Position numbers and translations under genes: made by a program. Positions 48,928-60,645 of a stretch of DNA of 64,000 nucleotides are shown here, piece by piece; the stretch's first letter is position 1; each line of letters starts with the position of its first letter. The notes beneath the pieces were generated by a model. That model had not been told where the DNA came from. It did not search any database and saw nothing but the letters and a program-made list of their open reading frames with translations. Location: assembly GCA_964019155.1 (NCBI GenBank), contig OZ025242.1, positions 1,539,694 to 1,603,693 on the forward strand, written 5' to 3'. This DNA is from Osedax fenrisi (Eukaryota; Annelida; Polychaeta; Sabellida; Siboglinidae).

Positions 48928-51759
48928 CTATCCTCTAATATAGCCTTGATCAATATTCGCTCCTTGAGATCAAATATATCCCTTCTGTTCCCATACCTTA
49001 AATTACAAAAATTTATTATAATCGCATTGACTGAGACCTGGATTTCTAATAATGACTCTGATATATTTGCCTCCATCTTGGACTTTGGATATACACTCTA
49101 TCTCGCTCCACGACAAATGGGCCGTGGTGGTGGGGTAGGATTTATGATACGTAATGATTTTTACCTATCTCCATCCATTTCATTCCCCCCCTTTTCATAT
49201 AGTGATTGTATTTCGCTGACCCTCAAGCTTCCTAACTTAACTCTACATCTTACCGTTATCTATCGTCCCCCAAAACCTGAAACCAGTTTATTCTTTGATG
49301 AATTTCATGATTTTATCCATAAACTTCCTTCATCTTCATCCTATCTACCAATAGTTCTTGGTGACTTAAACTATCACTATAATTCTCCCATCTATCCCCA
49401 TGGTGACTTTAAACTCCTAACTGAGTTTCTTTCCTTGTGCCAACATATATCATTTCCTACCCATTCTAGTGGCAATACACTTGATATGATATTTACACCC
49501 CTATCCAGTCCTCTTATTAGATGTATAAACCCTAACTCCTTTCAAAAAATTGAACTACTAACTGATCATTTTATTATTGAATTCTCTATAAATCTAAAAT
49601 TCACAAATATTAAACGAAAACGTATTACATATAGAGATTTTAAGTCTATCGACCTACCAAGATTTGTAAACAATATCAAAACTGAGATCTCTTCTTCAAC
49701 TTCCCTCTGTCCGGTACTCCTAAACTCCACTCTCCTAAATATTATCAATATACATGCACCTACAAAAACTACATTAATTACCGACCGCCCTTTTTCTCCC
49801 TGGTTCTCCCACGAACTTTTCATCTTCAAGAAGAGTGTTCGAAAATTTGAGAAGAAATTTCTTAAAAATCCTTCAACTGAAACTAAATTAGCACTATCAC
49901 TAGCTAGAAAAAATTACAAATCTACTATATCTCGTTCAAAATCTATCTATTATAACAAAAAGATAGCATTGATATCCTCCAATCCTCGCAAATTATTTAA
50001 AATAGCAAATAAAATTCTCTCTCCTCCAGATGAAAAAATCCTCCCCATTTTACCTAACACGTCAAATTTTCAACTGTGTTCTCTTTTTGAAAAATTCTTT
50101 AACCATAAAATTGCAAGCATTAATAATATTATTTGCGCATCTACTCAACCCATACTCAATCCTACCATATATATTACCCATCATATTGACTCATTAAGTA
50201 CATTCACTATTCCTTCACTGTATGAAGTAAATGACCTACTCATGAAATCTCACTGTACCTCCCCCACTGATCCCCTACCTTTATCATTATATCACAAACT
50301 TTCACCCTTATTTTCTCCTATCTTCTTGGATATTATTGCGAACTCACTAAACTCTGGCCAAGTTTCACCCTGTCTCAAGACTGCCATAATATCCCCTATT
50401 CTAAAAAAACAAAACTTAGACCCAAACTCATTTAGCAATTATCGCCCGATCTCCCACCTACCCTTATTAAGTAAAATATTAGAAAGAATTGTTTCCAAAC
50501 AACTCATAGCCCATGTAAATAAAAATAATCTTTTCGACCCGTTTCAAAGCGCTTTTCGTAAGGGTCATTCAACCGAAACAGCTCTCCTACGTATTACTGA
50601 CACTATATTATCTACCTTAAATAGCAACACGTGTTGCCAGCTAATCCTACTTGATCTATCATCTGCTTTTGATACCCTGGACCATAACATATTAATCTCG
50701 CGACTTACTTTAATGGGTATATCTGGCTTAGCATTAAAATGGTTTACTTCATATCTCACTAACAGGAATATCTCTATTATGATTGACAAATCTTACTCGC
50801 CTCTTTCTCCTCTTAACCACGGTATTCCCCAAGGATCTGTTCTAGGTCCATCCCTCTTTTCTATTTATATCCGCCCTATTGCTGATCTAATTAAGAAATT
50901 TCCAAATATCCACTACCATATTTTTGCTGATGATATCCAACTGTTTACCTTTTTCCCTATAAATTCTCATAATACCATTAACTCTGAATTAATCGAGTGT
51001 GCTAACTCCATAAGATTATGGCTCCTCTCCAATAAACTACTAATTAATTCCTCTAAGACTACTGTACTTAACATATCTACTTCTGAAACTTCCTTTCCAA
51101 ACTTTACTCTAAATAACATGATTATTTCTCCTTCTCATTCCTCCAAAAACCTAGGATTAGTATTTGATGACAAATTATCATTTAAGAATCACATATCATC
51201 CATTACAAAATCATCCAACTTTCATCTCTTCAGAATTAAAAAAATACGGACATCACTTTCCAGAAACCTTACTAAAACTCTAATTAATGCTCTTGTACTT
51301 TCACGTATTGACTACTGTTCTTCCCTACTTAATTTACTTCCTGCTAAAGCTACTGCTCCACTTAATCGGATTATCCGTTCCTCAATACGTACTACTTACT
51401 GTTTAACTCGACTGGATCACTCTACTACAACATCTCATCAATCATCTCGTATGTGGCTACCCTTCTCCCTCAGGTGTAAATTACGTATACTATCTATAAT
51501 CCATAAATCAATATATTCTTTTACCCCTAGCTATATCTCTGATCTAATTAAAAAACGTACTATATTATCTTCTCTTCGTTACCAAAATGCTCCTCTACTT
51601 ATCTCCCAGAACTCTAGTAAAACTTCCCTAAATTCTAGAGCTTTTAAAAATTCCGGTCCAACCCTATGGAATTCCCTCCCTCCTACCATTCGTTCTATTA
51701 GATCCCACAAAAGATTTATAAATCTTACTTCTTCTTTTCTCTCTACCCATAATCATTAA
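48928..51759 (+). CDS. LINE family A ORF2: APE endonuclease + reverse transcriptase
   Basis: Open for about 943 codons, directly after the ORF1 TGA and in the same frame. Endonuclease (first ~215 residues): NIRSLRSN, catalytic E in ALTETW, RGGGVGFMIR, VIYRPP, the D/N pair in LGDLNYHYN, SGNTLDMIF and the TDH near residue 208 (numbering from 48946). RT: NYRPISHLPLLSKI, LDLSSAFDTLDHN (about 568), HGIPQGSVLGP (about 626), FADDIQLF (about 660), then LGLVFDDKLSF and TLWNSLPPTIRSI at the end. All catalytic residues are present. No ATG lies before the endonuclease start, so ORF2 must be reached by readthrough, reinitiation or a non-AUG start. Potentially active apart from the ORF1 lesion. Confidence 0.93.
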   Translation, partial: LSSNIALINIRSLRSNISLLFPYLKLQKFIIIALTETWISNNDSDIFASILDFGYTLYLAPRQMGRGGGVGFMIRNDFYLSPSISFPPFSYSDCISLTLKLPNLTLHLTVIYRPPKPETSLFFDEFHDFIHKLPSSSSYLPIVLGDLNYHYNSPIYPHGDFKLLTEFLSLCQHISFPTHSSGNTLDMIFTPLSSPLIRCINPNSFQKIELLTDHFIIEFSINLKFTNIKRKRITYRDFKSIDLPRFVNNIKTEISSSTSLCPVLLNSTLLNIINIHAPTKTTLITDRPFSPWFSHELFIFKKSVRKFEKKFLKNPSTETKLALSLARKNYKSTISRSKSIYYNKKIALISSNPRKLFKIANKILSPPDEKILPILPNTSNFQLCSLFEKFFNHKIASINNIICASTQPILNPTIYITHHIDSLSTFTIPSLYEVNDLLMKSHCTSPTDPLPLSLYHKLSPLFSPIFLDIIANSLNSGQVSPCLKTAIISPILKKQNLDPNSFSNYRPISHLPLLSKILERIVSKQLIAHVNKNNLFDPFQSAFRKGHSTETALLRITDTILSTLNSNTCCQLILLDLSSAFDTLDHNILISRLTLMGISGLALKWFTSYLTNRNISIMIDKSYSPLSPLNHGIPQGSVLGPSLFSIYIRPIADLIKKFPNIHYHIFADDIQLFTFFPINSHNTINSELIECANSIRLWLLSNKLLINSSKTTVLNISTSETSFPNFTLNNMIISPSHSSKNLGLVFDDKLSFKNHISSITKSSNFHLFRIKKIRTSLSRNLTKTLINALVLSRIDYCSSLLNLLPAKATAPLNRIIRSSIRTTYCLTRLDHSTTTSHQSSRMWLPFSLRCKLRILSIIHKSIYSFTPSYISDLIKKRTILSSLRYQNAPLLISQNSSKTSLNSRAFKNSGPTLWNSLPPTIRSIRSHKRFINLTSSFLSTHNH

Positions 51760-52090
51760 ATCATCCAACTTATTATTTGTATCCGTGTTATATTAAATTT
51801 ATATCATTATTAAATCGTTATTGTATTATTATTATCTTATTATTATATAACACTATACTATATCAATGCAGTCTGTAGTATATACAACTACACCATATCA
51901 ATGCAGACTGTAGTATATAATAGTCCTTTATATTGTTTATATTGTTTTTCCGTTGTATATTGAATGTATATTATTATCAAATTATTATCGTATTACTATT
52001 ATTTTATTATTATTTTCTTCCCGCACGAGCGAAGGGGTCTACATGACCCTATTTTAGTGCTAATAAACTCAATATCATCATCATCATCAT

Positions 52091-52096
<6 letters not shown>

Positions 52097-52121
<25 letters not shown>

Positions 52122-52725
52122 CAAATATATATATATATATATATATATTTGTCAATATTATTTAATACATAGAACTCCCGTTATAAAACGTTATCATAGG
52201 TGTCCACCTGACCACCTGACCTGATATACAACACCACGCCCCTACTAAATAATCACATGACCTCCCCGACAGAAAATGGCCGCCTGTTAGTGTCGCTGAA
52301 GTCGCGGTGGTATTGCATAGGTAAAGAGCTTATCAAAGGATCGATACCCGAACCTCTGCATAAACTTAACGTTATTACCGCATACCTATTGTTACATGTA
52401 TGTCGATGTTGATGATTTTCTAATCAATATTTGATTTGTCATTCATACACAAACGTATATATATATATATTTCACGCTAGTGTAGTTAATATTACCATCG
52501 ATCTCTCTATACGATATCGTCCAGATTAACCATATTAACCATATTGTTAACAATATATGCATTCATTAAGTAGTTTAATATATTGTTTATAACAATACCT
52601 ACTGTAACTGTGTTGTGATAATACTCCGCAAATAAATCTTTGACGATAATGAAAGTATATAAGTAATGTTATTTCTTTTTACCTCTTAATAACTAACAAT
52701 AAATAATCGATATAGCTCTCGGAAG
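52097..52725. other. Intronic sequence, (TA)n then GC-richer patch
   Basis: TA tracts at 52097-52147, then 52180-52390 with ACCACCTGACC, AAAATGGCCGCC and other GC-rich words. No supported exon. Confidence 0.35.
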
Positions 52726-52850
52726 ATATCTACAAACAAGTGGTTTCAGACTTGATGACGGGGTCGAAGTTCAAATATCACGTGATCTGCTACAATGCAC
52801 CGTTCGCGTTGCTGTTTTTCTTCTTTTTACTCGCAATCTGTCTTCTTTTG
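52726..52850 (+). CDS. Unnamed membrane-protein gene, exon d (transmembrane segment)
   Basis: IYKQVVSDLMTGSKFKYHVI then CYNAPFALLFFFFLLAICLLL: a hydrophobic helix of about 20 residues. The acceptor CTCGGAAG| at 52725 accepts the phase-1 G of exon c or the microexon to give Asp. The donor TTTTG|GTTATT would leave phase 0, matching exon e. If it is not used, the frame ends at TAA 52884-52886, giving a C-terminal tail anchor and a gene end here. Both acceptor and donor are weak, so edges are tentative. Confidence 0.45.
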
Positions 52851-52959
52851 GTTATTATATATAAAATATTATTTTTACATTTATAATTTTAAGAAATTTA
52901 TTTATTTTTTAATCACTTATATTTATAATTATTAGAATTAATTAGTTAAACTTGGTTAT

Positions 52960-52998
<39 letters not shown>

Positions 52999-53266
52999 AG
53001 TATAATTTCATTATACATTGTATATCAATTATTTACTATAGAAAATTGTATTAAAAATAAAACTGTATTATATTTAATATATTTAGTAAATATAAAAGTA
53101 TATGGTATCATATTTTTGTTAATTTAGTTTACACATACATTATATAAATAGGCTGCTGGCATACATTACTAATTAATTTAAACTCATAAAATGTTATGAT
53201 AGGGTAAATAGATATTACTTAGCGACAAGTTATCCATATTATACACAATTGTATACATTTACAGAT

Positions 53267-53308
<42 letters not shown>

Positions 53309-53373
53309 ATATATAATACTATTTATATATATATAATCATATATGCAAATAGCGTATAACCCTAGCGTATATA

Positions 53374-53525
53374 AAACCCCTAACGAAGTCGTAGACTCTC
53401 ATGTTATAAATAAATGCGAGGGTCCAGGATAATGCATTACAAATATATTTGTTCTTATATTTTTATTTATCGTTTATTAAGTTCTCGATAAATAAAACAG
53501 AACAAACAAGAACTTCCTGGAGTGG
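53374..53525 (-). mobile_element. SINE family 2, head-less copy
   Basis: Aligned with 45075-45260: CCCCTAACGAAGTCGTAGAC, TTGTTCTTATATTTTTATTT, ATCGTTTATTAAGTTCTCGA and AACAAGAACTTCCTGGAGTG. The tRNA-like head is lost. Confidence 0.7.
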
Positions 53526-54951
53526 AATCCATGCATATATGTATACGGTGTGTACTATACACTATTTAAATTTGATCATTTGAAAATATGTTTTGTATTT
53601 GAATACTATTCATAAGTCCTACTTTAAATAATACTATAAAGGTATACTAATACAGATATATTACCAACTTTAAATATCTCAGAATATAAGGTACCGAGGG
53701 AATGTGTCTTAATTATTCTTAAATACATTTGTACAACACTAAATTAGCATTTAAATAAGTCTGAGATATAGGGGTTTCTGAGATATAGGTAATCTGATAT
53801 ATCGAGAGTTGAGTGTACTATTAATAATATATAAATGTAACACGTACAAATGAATACTTCGATATTAATATATTACTATATAATTAATTATATATTTACA
53901 ATATGCTATTTGTACTTCTCTGTAATGATAATGAAAGTTGGTATTTTTCATATAGAATTTCCTATCTATAGACATATATAGACTCTCAGCCAACATTAAA
54001 TTCACTTGAATATCATAATATGCATGATATAATAAACAATATATATACTGTTACAGTTATACCTATTACATAACGCTTATCATTATGTCATCTGTTTGTT
54101 ATTAATAATCAGCCTGCGCGTAATGCAATGTTACCCATATGACTATCAACTAGAATACCCCCATACCGAAGCTATTGTTCTTATCGATGTAGACTGTCGT
54201 TCTTCTTAACAATGAATTGTTACTTTATATATATATATATATTGACAAGTGTAATGAATTCTTACTAATTAGATAGGCCATGTCGCGTCTTCTAATTAGT
54301 TCACCACATACCTATTACATAATGGACTTCTAATAGTCTAGTATATATATATATATATACTAGAATGTATACTTTATAAGTATAACGAAATATGTACATA
54401 CTATATAGTGTATAATATTTCAGTTTTTATACTTATATATCTATAATGTGTATTTAGTTTACTATATTGCTATGTTATTTGCTTGATTTACACACTTATA
54501 ACACACAAGAAGGCATAACTTCTATTTGCTACGTGTCTAGGTTGTAGCCTGGATCACATTCCTACACCGTATACTTATGGTACACTGTGTAATTGTGTCC
54601 GCAACAATATTATATTATTGAATATATGAAAATATTTATACTTATTATTAATGTGAACATTTAAAATTATGGACACATATTTGACACACACACACGAACA
54701 CATATATATATATATATAAATAAATTGTTATATTGAATGGCATAATTGATGTACACGTATGAACATCTTACAAGGTATACCTTAAGTGTCATTTGATATA
54801 CCGTGATACATCACAGTACGCTACCTGTATATCGTACCGTGTTACCTGCACATCCCCTCCACCTCCACTTCCACCGCCCCTCCACCTCGACTGCCACAAC
54901 TACCTCCACCTCCACCTCCACCCCCTCCACCCCACCTCCACCCGCAAACAG
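53526..54951. other. Intronic or intergenic AT-rich sequence
   Basis: Contains a possible single terminus of a pogo-like element near 53710-53820 (repeated TCTGAGATATAGG, ending ATATCGAGAGTTGAGTGTAC). A CACCTCC pyrimidine tract at 54848-54945 sits just before exon e. Confidence 0.35.
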
Positions 54952-55074
54952 ATGCCGTTCCTCGAGCAGAAGATGATACCAGCCCGCAGTTCCCTGCGTT
55001 ACCTTCACGCCGCCGTAGTGTGGCTCTGTCTTCTGTTCGTGTACACTGTGGCCGTGCATCTCAGCAAACGTTAC
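54952..55074 (+). CDS. Unnamed membrane-protein gene, exon e (transmembrane segment)
   Basis: MPFLEQKMIPARSSLRYLHA then AVVWLCLLFVYTVAVHLSKR Y: a helix of about 18 hydrophobic residues flanked by Arg/Lys. It is preceded by a long CT-rich tract ending GCAAACAG|, which fits a strong acceptor, and it ends at TTAC|GTAAGT, the best donor in the window, phase 0. It is either an internal exon joined to exon d, giving a two-helix protein, or the first coding exon of a separate gene using ATG 54952. Confidence 0.65.
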
Positions 55075-55089
55075 GTAAGTCTACCTGGT

Positions 55090-55245
55090 CACGTGACACA
55101 TCCAGAGTCACGTGACGTTCATAGTCACGTGGTTCGCCTAGTTACGTGATACGTATAGTCATGTGATGCACCTGCCCACGTGATGTACATAGTTATGTAC
55201 CTAGTCATGTGATGCATATATTCGCGTGGTGAGCCTAGTCACGTG
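55090..55245. repeat. Degenerate CACGTGA repeats just after the exon e donor
   Basis: CACGTG at 55090, 55109, 55126 and 55177, with variants TACGTGA and CATGTGA between, spaced about 16-19 bp. Starts 16 bp into the intron. Confidence 0.85.
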
Positions 55246-56289
55246 ATGAATATATTCAATAGGCACGTGATGGGTTGAGTCATATATACGTTATGAACCA
55301 GGGGTAGGTGGGGTGCTAGTTAGTAGTACATCACGAGGTATTAATATAAGCACGTCATGTGATACGTCATGTGATACCACGGCAAGAATGGTGTTCGCCA
55401 CCACATAATAATCTACAATCTACTACGAAATTGATTATTATAATCGCGATGAGTTATATTAAAACTAGCGGATATATTACGCCACGCCTATAAGCTCTAG
55501 CGACCGTGATACCAAAGGCAAGAATACAATATATATACCTATAGGTATATATACCTCCTATAGGAGACCTGATTCGCCAGCAACAAATCGTACGTCTACT
55601 ATATCGATCCTACTATGAAAATCATAACTATTAACCGATACTACGCGGTGTCACATGACACATATATCACATGACATATGTCACTTTAAAATATTGTCTA
55701 CAATTTTATTTATATAAAATAAGCTTTACAGTTATGTTTACATCATGTGATATTATATAGAAGAAAAAGTAAAACAAAATAATATATGATTAAATAATTT
55801 CATTTAGTACGAATAATTATGCTTATATATGGTATTATTTATACTATACTATATATAGTACTGTAGTACTAAATGTGATAAGTAGTGGTAATGGTAGTGG
55901 TATTAGTAGTAAACACGCATAGTAACAGTATTGTTACGTAATAATATTACATAATCGTATTATCGTTAATAATCGCTTTTCCTACACGGTTACCTAATCG
56001 TATTTATCAGACGGGTGTATTACGTAATCGATCGCCTAAGTCACGTGCAACTGAAGTGTTACGTAACACTCGAGTGTTGATATTACGTAATCATAATAAT
56101 GTATTCAAACTAATATTAAAACAGTAATAACTACACCACGTAACTAATGACTCATTAGTAATGCGTCATTACTAATGAGTCATCGTACGACTAATCGCGA
56201 ATATTAATACGTTATTATCGATTAACGATCTAGCACGACTTTAGCGGGCCCTATTGTAGTGGTCCTAATAACCCGCGTATCGCTTGCAG
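55246..56289. other. Intronic sequence rich in ACGT palindromes
   Basis: Several TTACGTAA words (for example in GTATTACGTAATCG and GTTACGTAAC, 55930-56090) and the AP-1-like hairpin at 56147-56183. No exon recognised. Confidence 0.5.
56147..56183. repeat. Perfect hairpin with 17 bp arms and AP-1 cores
   Basis: ATGACTCATTAGTAATG, a 3-base loop CGT, then CATTACTAATGAGTCAT. Each arm holds TGACTCA, the AP-1 site. Confidence 0.95.
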
Positions 56290-56400
56290 ATGAAACAGAA
56301 GACCAACGAGAGGCTGATGAAGATAAACGAGAGGCTGATGCCTTATCGACTCCTGGCGGGAGTGGAAAACTTAGGAATCGGCGACTTCAATAAATATTAC
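56290..56400 (+). CDS. Unnamed membrane-protein gene, exon f
   Basis: Acceptor CTTGCAG| then 37 codons: MKQKTNERLMKINERLMPYR then LLAGVENLGIGDFNKYY. The NERLMKINERLM part is a short internal duplication with coiled-coil character, on the side of the membrane after exon e. Phase 0. The donor AC|GTATCC is weak; without it the frame ends after six more codons (VSFVRR, TGA at 56419). Confidence 0.6.
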
Positions 56401-56432
56401 GTATCCTTTGTGCGCCGGTGATGTGTTGTTGT

Positions 56433-56482
56433 CACGTGGTTATCACGTGGTTATCACATGGTTGTCACGTGGTTGTCACGTG
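56433..56482. repeat. 11 bp minisatellite carrying CACGTG
   Basis: GTTGTCACGTG-type units with CACGTG at 56433, 56444, 56466 and 56477 and CACATG at 56455: exact 11 bp period, beginning 33 bp after exon f. Confidence 0.95.
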
Positions 56483-56654
56483 GTGATGTAGGTGAGTGTC
56501 CACACGAAGGTATGCCTCATGTATACATCAGTATTGTGTATACTATAGTACCTTTAGTTTGTGATTCATTGTGCATAATTATCACGCTGGCGTGTATACT
56601 TTCTTATATCGAGTTAATTTAAATTGCGTAATATTTATAAATAAATGTTAATAT

Positions 56655-56870
56655 TTATATATGATGATGATATTAGGTTTATTTGCACTAAAATAGGCCC
56701 CTTCGCTCGTGCGGGAAGAAAATAATAATAAAATAATAGTAATACGATAATATTGTAATAATAATATACATTGAATATAACACGGACAACAATAATATAG
56801 AGGTATATTATATACTACATCAATATCAATATATATACACGTTATTCTATATTTAGAAATAGTTACGCAT
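56655..56870 (-). mobile_element. LINE family A 3' end only
   Basis: Inverse of the family A terminus: GATGATGAT tail, then CCCCTTCGCTCGTGCGGGAA and GTAATACGATAATATTG. Slightly diverged from the two longer copies. Severely 5'-truncated. Confidence 0.85.
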
Positions 56871-57748
56871 GCGCTTACATACATAATTCTAAATATAAGC
56901 ATACGATTTATATTCATAGATATATCTATATATAAATATTAACCTTTATTTATAAATAGTACGTGATTTAAATTTACCCGATATAAGAATTTCATCATCA
57001 CTATTTACATCGATATTCTATCTATAGTAAATTCTATCTATACTATCTAGTATACCTAATATATCTATTATATCTATTATATCTATACTATCTACTCTAC
57101 TATACTATATATTCTATCTAATCTATCTAATTCGGTAATTGTCAACATTCACTACAAGTGGACGATAATGAATAGAAGTTAATTATTATTGCATGTGTAG
57201 CGATATTTCGGTAACGAATTGTCAGGTATGGATGTTTTCCCGGATGTGAAATGTCCGATAACCGTATACGTATTGTATAGGATTGTATTGCCGTACATAA
57301 CCTTAACTAAACGAATAGCTACATTTCATATACTACGACATGGGACCTTGTTTGGTTAGTATTCTTACATTGTCTTACTGTTGGTCTGTTGCTCAGATAA
57401 AATAAATTGTCCTAGAACAATTCTTATATAATTCCTATTGCCGTAATTTGTCTTAGGATAATTGTAGGACATATTATTATCTCGGGACAACTTACTCTTG
57501 TAGCTCGTCGTGCTATTATTACATCACCGGTATTGTTAATAACGTAATATACGTGTGTATATCATAGAGCATGAGATAAATTTCTCTCTAGTTCTATGAT
57601 TTGTATATAGTTGAGTCATGACTCATGACTCATGAGTCATCAATGATGATATACTTACTATAACATATTTATATTAAAATTACTACTATGAATTTGTTAA
57701 TTACTGATGCAATACTAACTACTTTTATGGTTTCACTACAATGTATGT

Positions 57749-57829
<81 letters not shown>

Positions 57830-58106
57830 GTATTGCCTATGTAATTGTCAGACTACTTTTAACGTATCGGTAGCAGTTTCCAGAACTAATACTATGACGG
57901 TATAGGTTGTTTATGTCATAACTATACGTACTATTATTATTATTATTATCTAATTAGTGTGTATTTCTAAAGGTATCAAGCTCCTATGACTCATTATTCA
58001 CTTGATTTATTCGTCATATACATAACTATGATTATATTCTATTTATTGTAGGTAATAAGTTACAATTTATAACCGATTGAAGATGTATGCTTTATTATTA
58101 AATGTT
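56871..58106. other. Intronic AT-rich sequence
   Basis: Includes tandem CTATTATATCTATTATATCT (57055-57100), an AP-1-like palindrome TGACTCATGAGTCA (57622-57635), and (TA)n at 57752-57815. A 44-codon frame at 57232 is too weak to call. Confidence 0.4.
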
Positions 58107-58333
<227 letters not shown>

Positions 58334-58667
58334 TAACTATTATTTTATAATATCCGATATTATCAGACTATCATAAATATATCGTAGATATAATATATCT
58401 CGTACATAATACATACATAGATATAATATATCTCGTACATATAATTCTCACTTTCTATAGGTATGTGTACGTATGTGTTACTATTACTTTAACTAATATA
58501 AATGTGTACACAACTATTCTCTGACGAGGAATAAATAATAGCACGATGAATAATTTACATCTAACATATACTTCGTTCTGAACGCTGTACAATCATACCA
58601 CGATACCCGTCAATCACGTACCGTTAACCACGCCCCCGCCACTTTTAACCACGCCCCCTCCGAGTAG

Positions 58668-58757
58668 GAGAATATTCAAGAAGAGATGGTCGCCAAAAGT
58701 GAAGATGACCGCTACGTCGTCTCAGGAGCCATGCAACTGACCAACAACTACATACAG
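58668..58757 (+). CDS. Unnamed membrane-protein gene, exon g
   Basis: Acceptor CCGAGTAG| after a C-rich tract, 30 codons ENIQEEMVAKSEDDRYVVSG then AMQLTNNYIQ, donor CAG|GTGGTT. Phase 0 at both ends and in frame with exons f and h. GC-rich island. Confidence 0.6.
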
Positions 58758-60561
58758 GTGGTTATATACAATGGAGCATATCAATATGCACTCGTGAATA
58801 TCTGCCATTCTCACTATATTTTATTCCCTATTTATCTATATTGTATACAATATATTCCTTATCTCTCTCTATGTATTTCTATATCTCTCATGCTATCTAT
58901 ATTTCTATCTATCATACTCTTTGTATCTCTCTATACTACTCTATCTTCTATATTTCTCGCTATATATTTATCTAACTTTCTCGTTTTATCTGTCTGTATG
59001 TCTCTCTCCTCTCTATATCACTATTTGAATCTTTGTTCACTAAAAATAGTATATTAAACGGTTATAATTTAATGTAATTAATATTAATCTATGTATATTA
59101 ATCTATTTATTTTAAACCTTGACCTTTACTATTCTATAAATCACTCCGAATCATTCCGAATGAATTCGCAAAATATTTGCAGCTATGGCTCATATTTGGC
59201 ATCGATAATTAAGCCACTTTTATCACTTATTTATCTCTTTCAATTACTATTATTTACTACTATCTCTCTACCACGATTAACCTCAATCTAAATATACCCT
59301 GCTATTAATATACCCTGCTATTGGCGGAGATTAAATACCTCTGGCGAGTACAATGTATATGGGTTTATTTATATTATTATTTATTGATTATTTTGATGAA
59401 TATTTATTTATTAAATATTGTCTATTGTGAAATATCGATAAGATTTAGAGATATCATTAATTTTAAATGAGATATAATTATTAATATTAATAATATACTT
59501 TACAATTTATACTAGTAAGTAATAATTAACCAGTAATAGTTTGTATACGAATATTTAAGTTAACATATTTATTTCTTATTGAAATATTATTATATATTTA
59601 ACGAATTCACCACTACTTATTAGTTGACTTACCGTATATAATAATCATTCGTGGGATATCAAAAATTTCATAGTATACATAGATACATAAATATATACAT
59701 TATAAAGCTATAGCTACATACGTTTATTATATCGACTATATCATTATATATATATATATATATAATATATAGTTATTACATTATATATTATATGGTATAG
59801 TATAATATATAAATATTTACCAGCATGTTATGAAATATAAACTATGTTATATATATATATATATATGCGGAGTATAATCTGACATTTCTAAATAAATAAT
59901 GGAATGTGAACGCTAATTTATTATATTAATTAATTATAATAATGTCAGTTAATACATGCGTGTGCGTACACGCATTAGTGTCGTCATCATTCTAAATATA
60001 GATTTATAATAATGAACTCGATATTATACTGTTGAGATTATAGTTTTATTACCAACTGATAATCGAATTTATTTTATCACATATGAATCATATGATATGA
60101 TGCAAAAGTAAGACTATTTGTAGTCAATCTTTCATTTTTAATATAAATGTATATCAATTATTTTTATTATTATTAGTATTATATATAATATAATTATTAC
60201 GTAATCATACTCATCTTCATCGCTAACCAATAAATCGCCTTTATAATAATATCAACATCGCCAATAAAGTTATTTATAGAATGATATTCGATAGTCGTAT
60301 CTAATAACCATTACTATTCGTATGCTACGATATATAATGATTTTTAGACAACATTGTCTGTGGTTTGTTACCTCAGATACATAAATAATTATTTTATTAT
60401 AAAAAAAACTATTTAAGGTGACATAGTGAAAATAACAATAAGTAGTTCATGTAAATGAAATAAATAATATTAATGGTCAATACCGATATCTTAACCCTTA
60501 ACCATTGATATGTGAATGAGATATAAAGCTCCATTTTCATTAATATGTATATATATATTAT

Positions 60562-60614
<53 letters not shown>

Positions 60615-60645
60615 ATAGTATAATATATAAATATGTAAATATACA

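Larger units (their letters stand above)
47640..52096 (+). mobile_element. CR1/L2-like LINE, near full length (family A)
   Basis: 5' UTR-like sequence (about 47640-47932; the exact 5' end is uncertain), ORF1 with an N-terminal zinc-finger region, ORF2 with APE-type endonuclease and reverse transcriptase, a 3' UTR of about 330 bp, and a terminal (TCA)n repeat. The truncated copy at 9475-11601 and the 3' end at 56655-56870 are from the same family. It lies in the intron between exons c and d of the unnamed gene, in the sense orientation. Confidence 0.92.

Noticed and set aside
57232..57366. 44-codon frame beginning MDVFPDVK after a GTCAG acceptor-like site
   Set aside because: Low GC compared with other exons, no donor, and it would break the frame between exons f and g.
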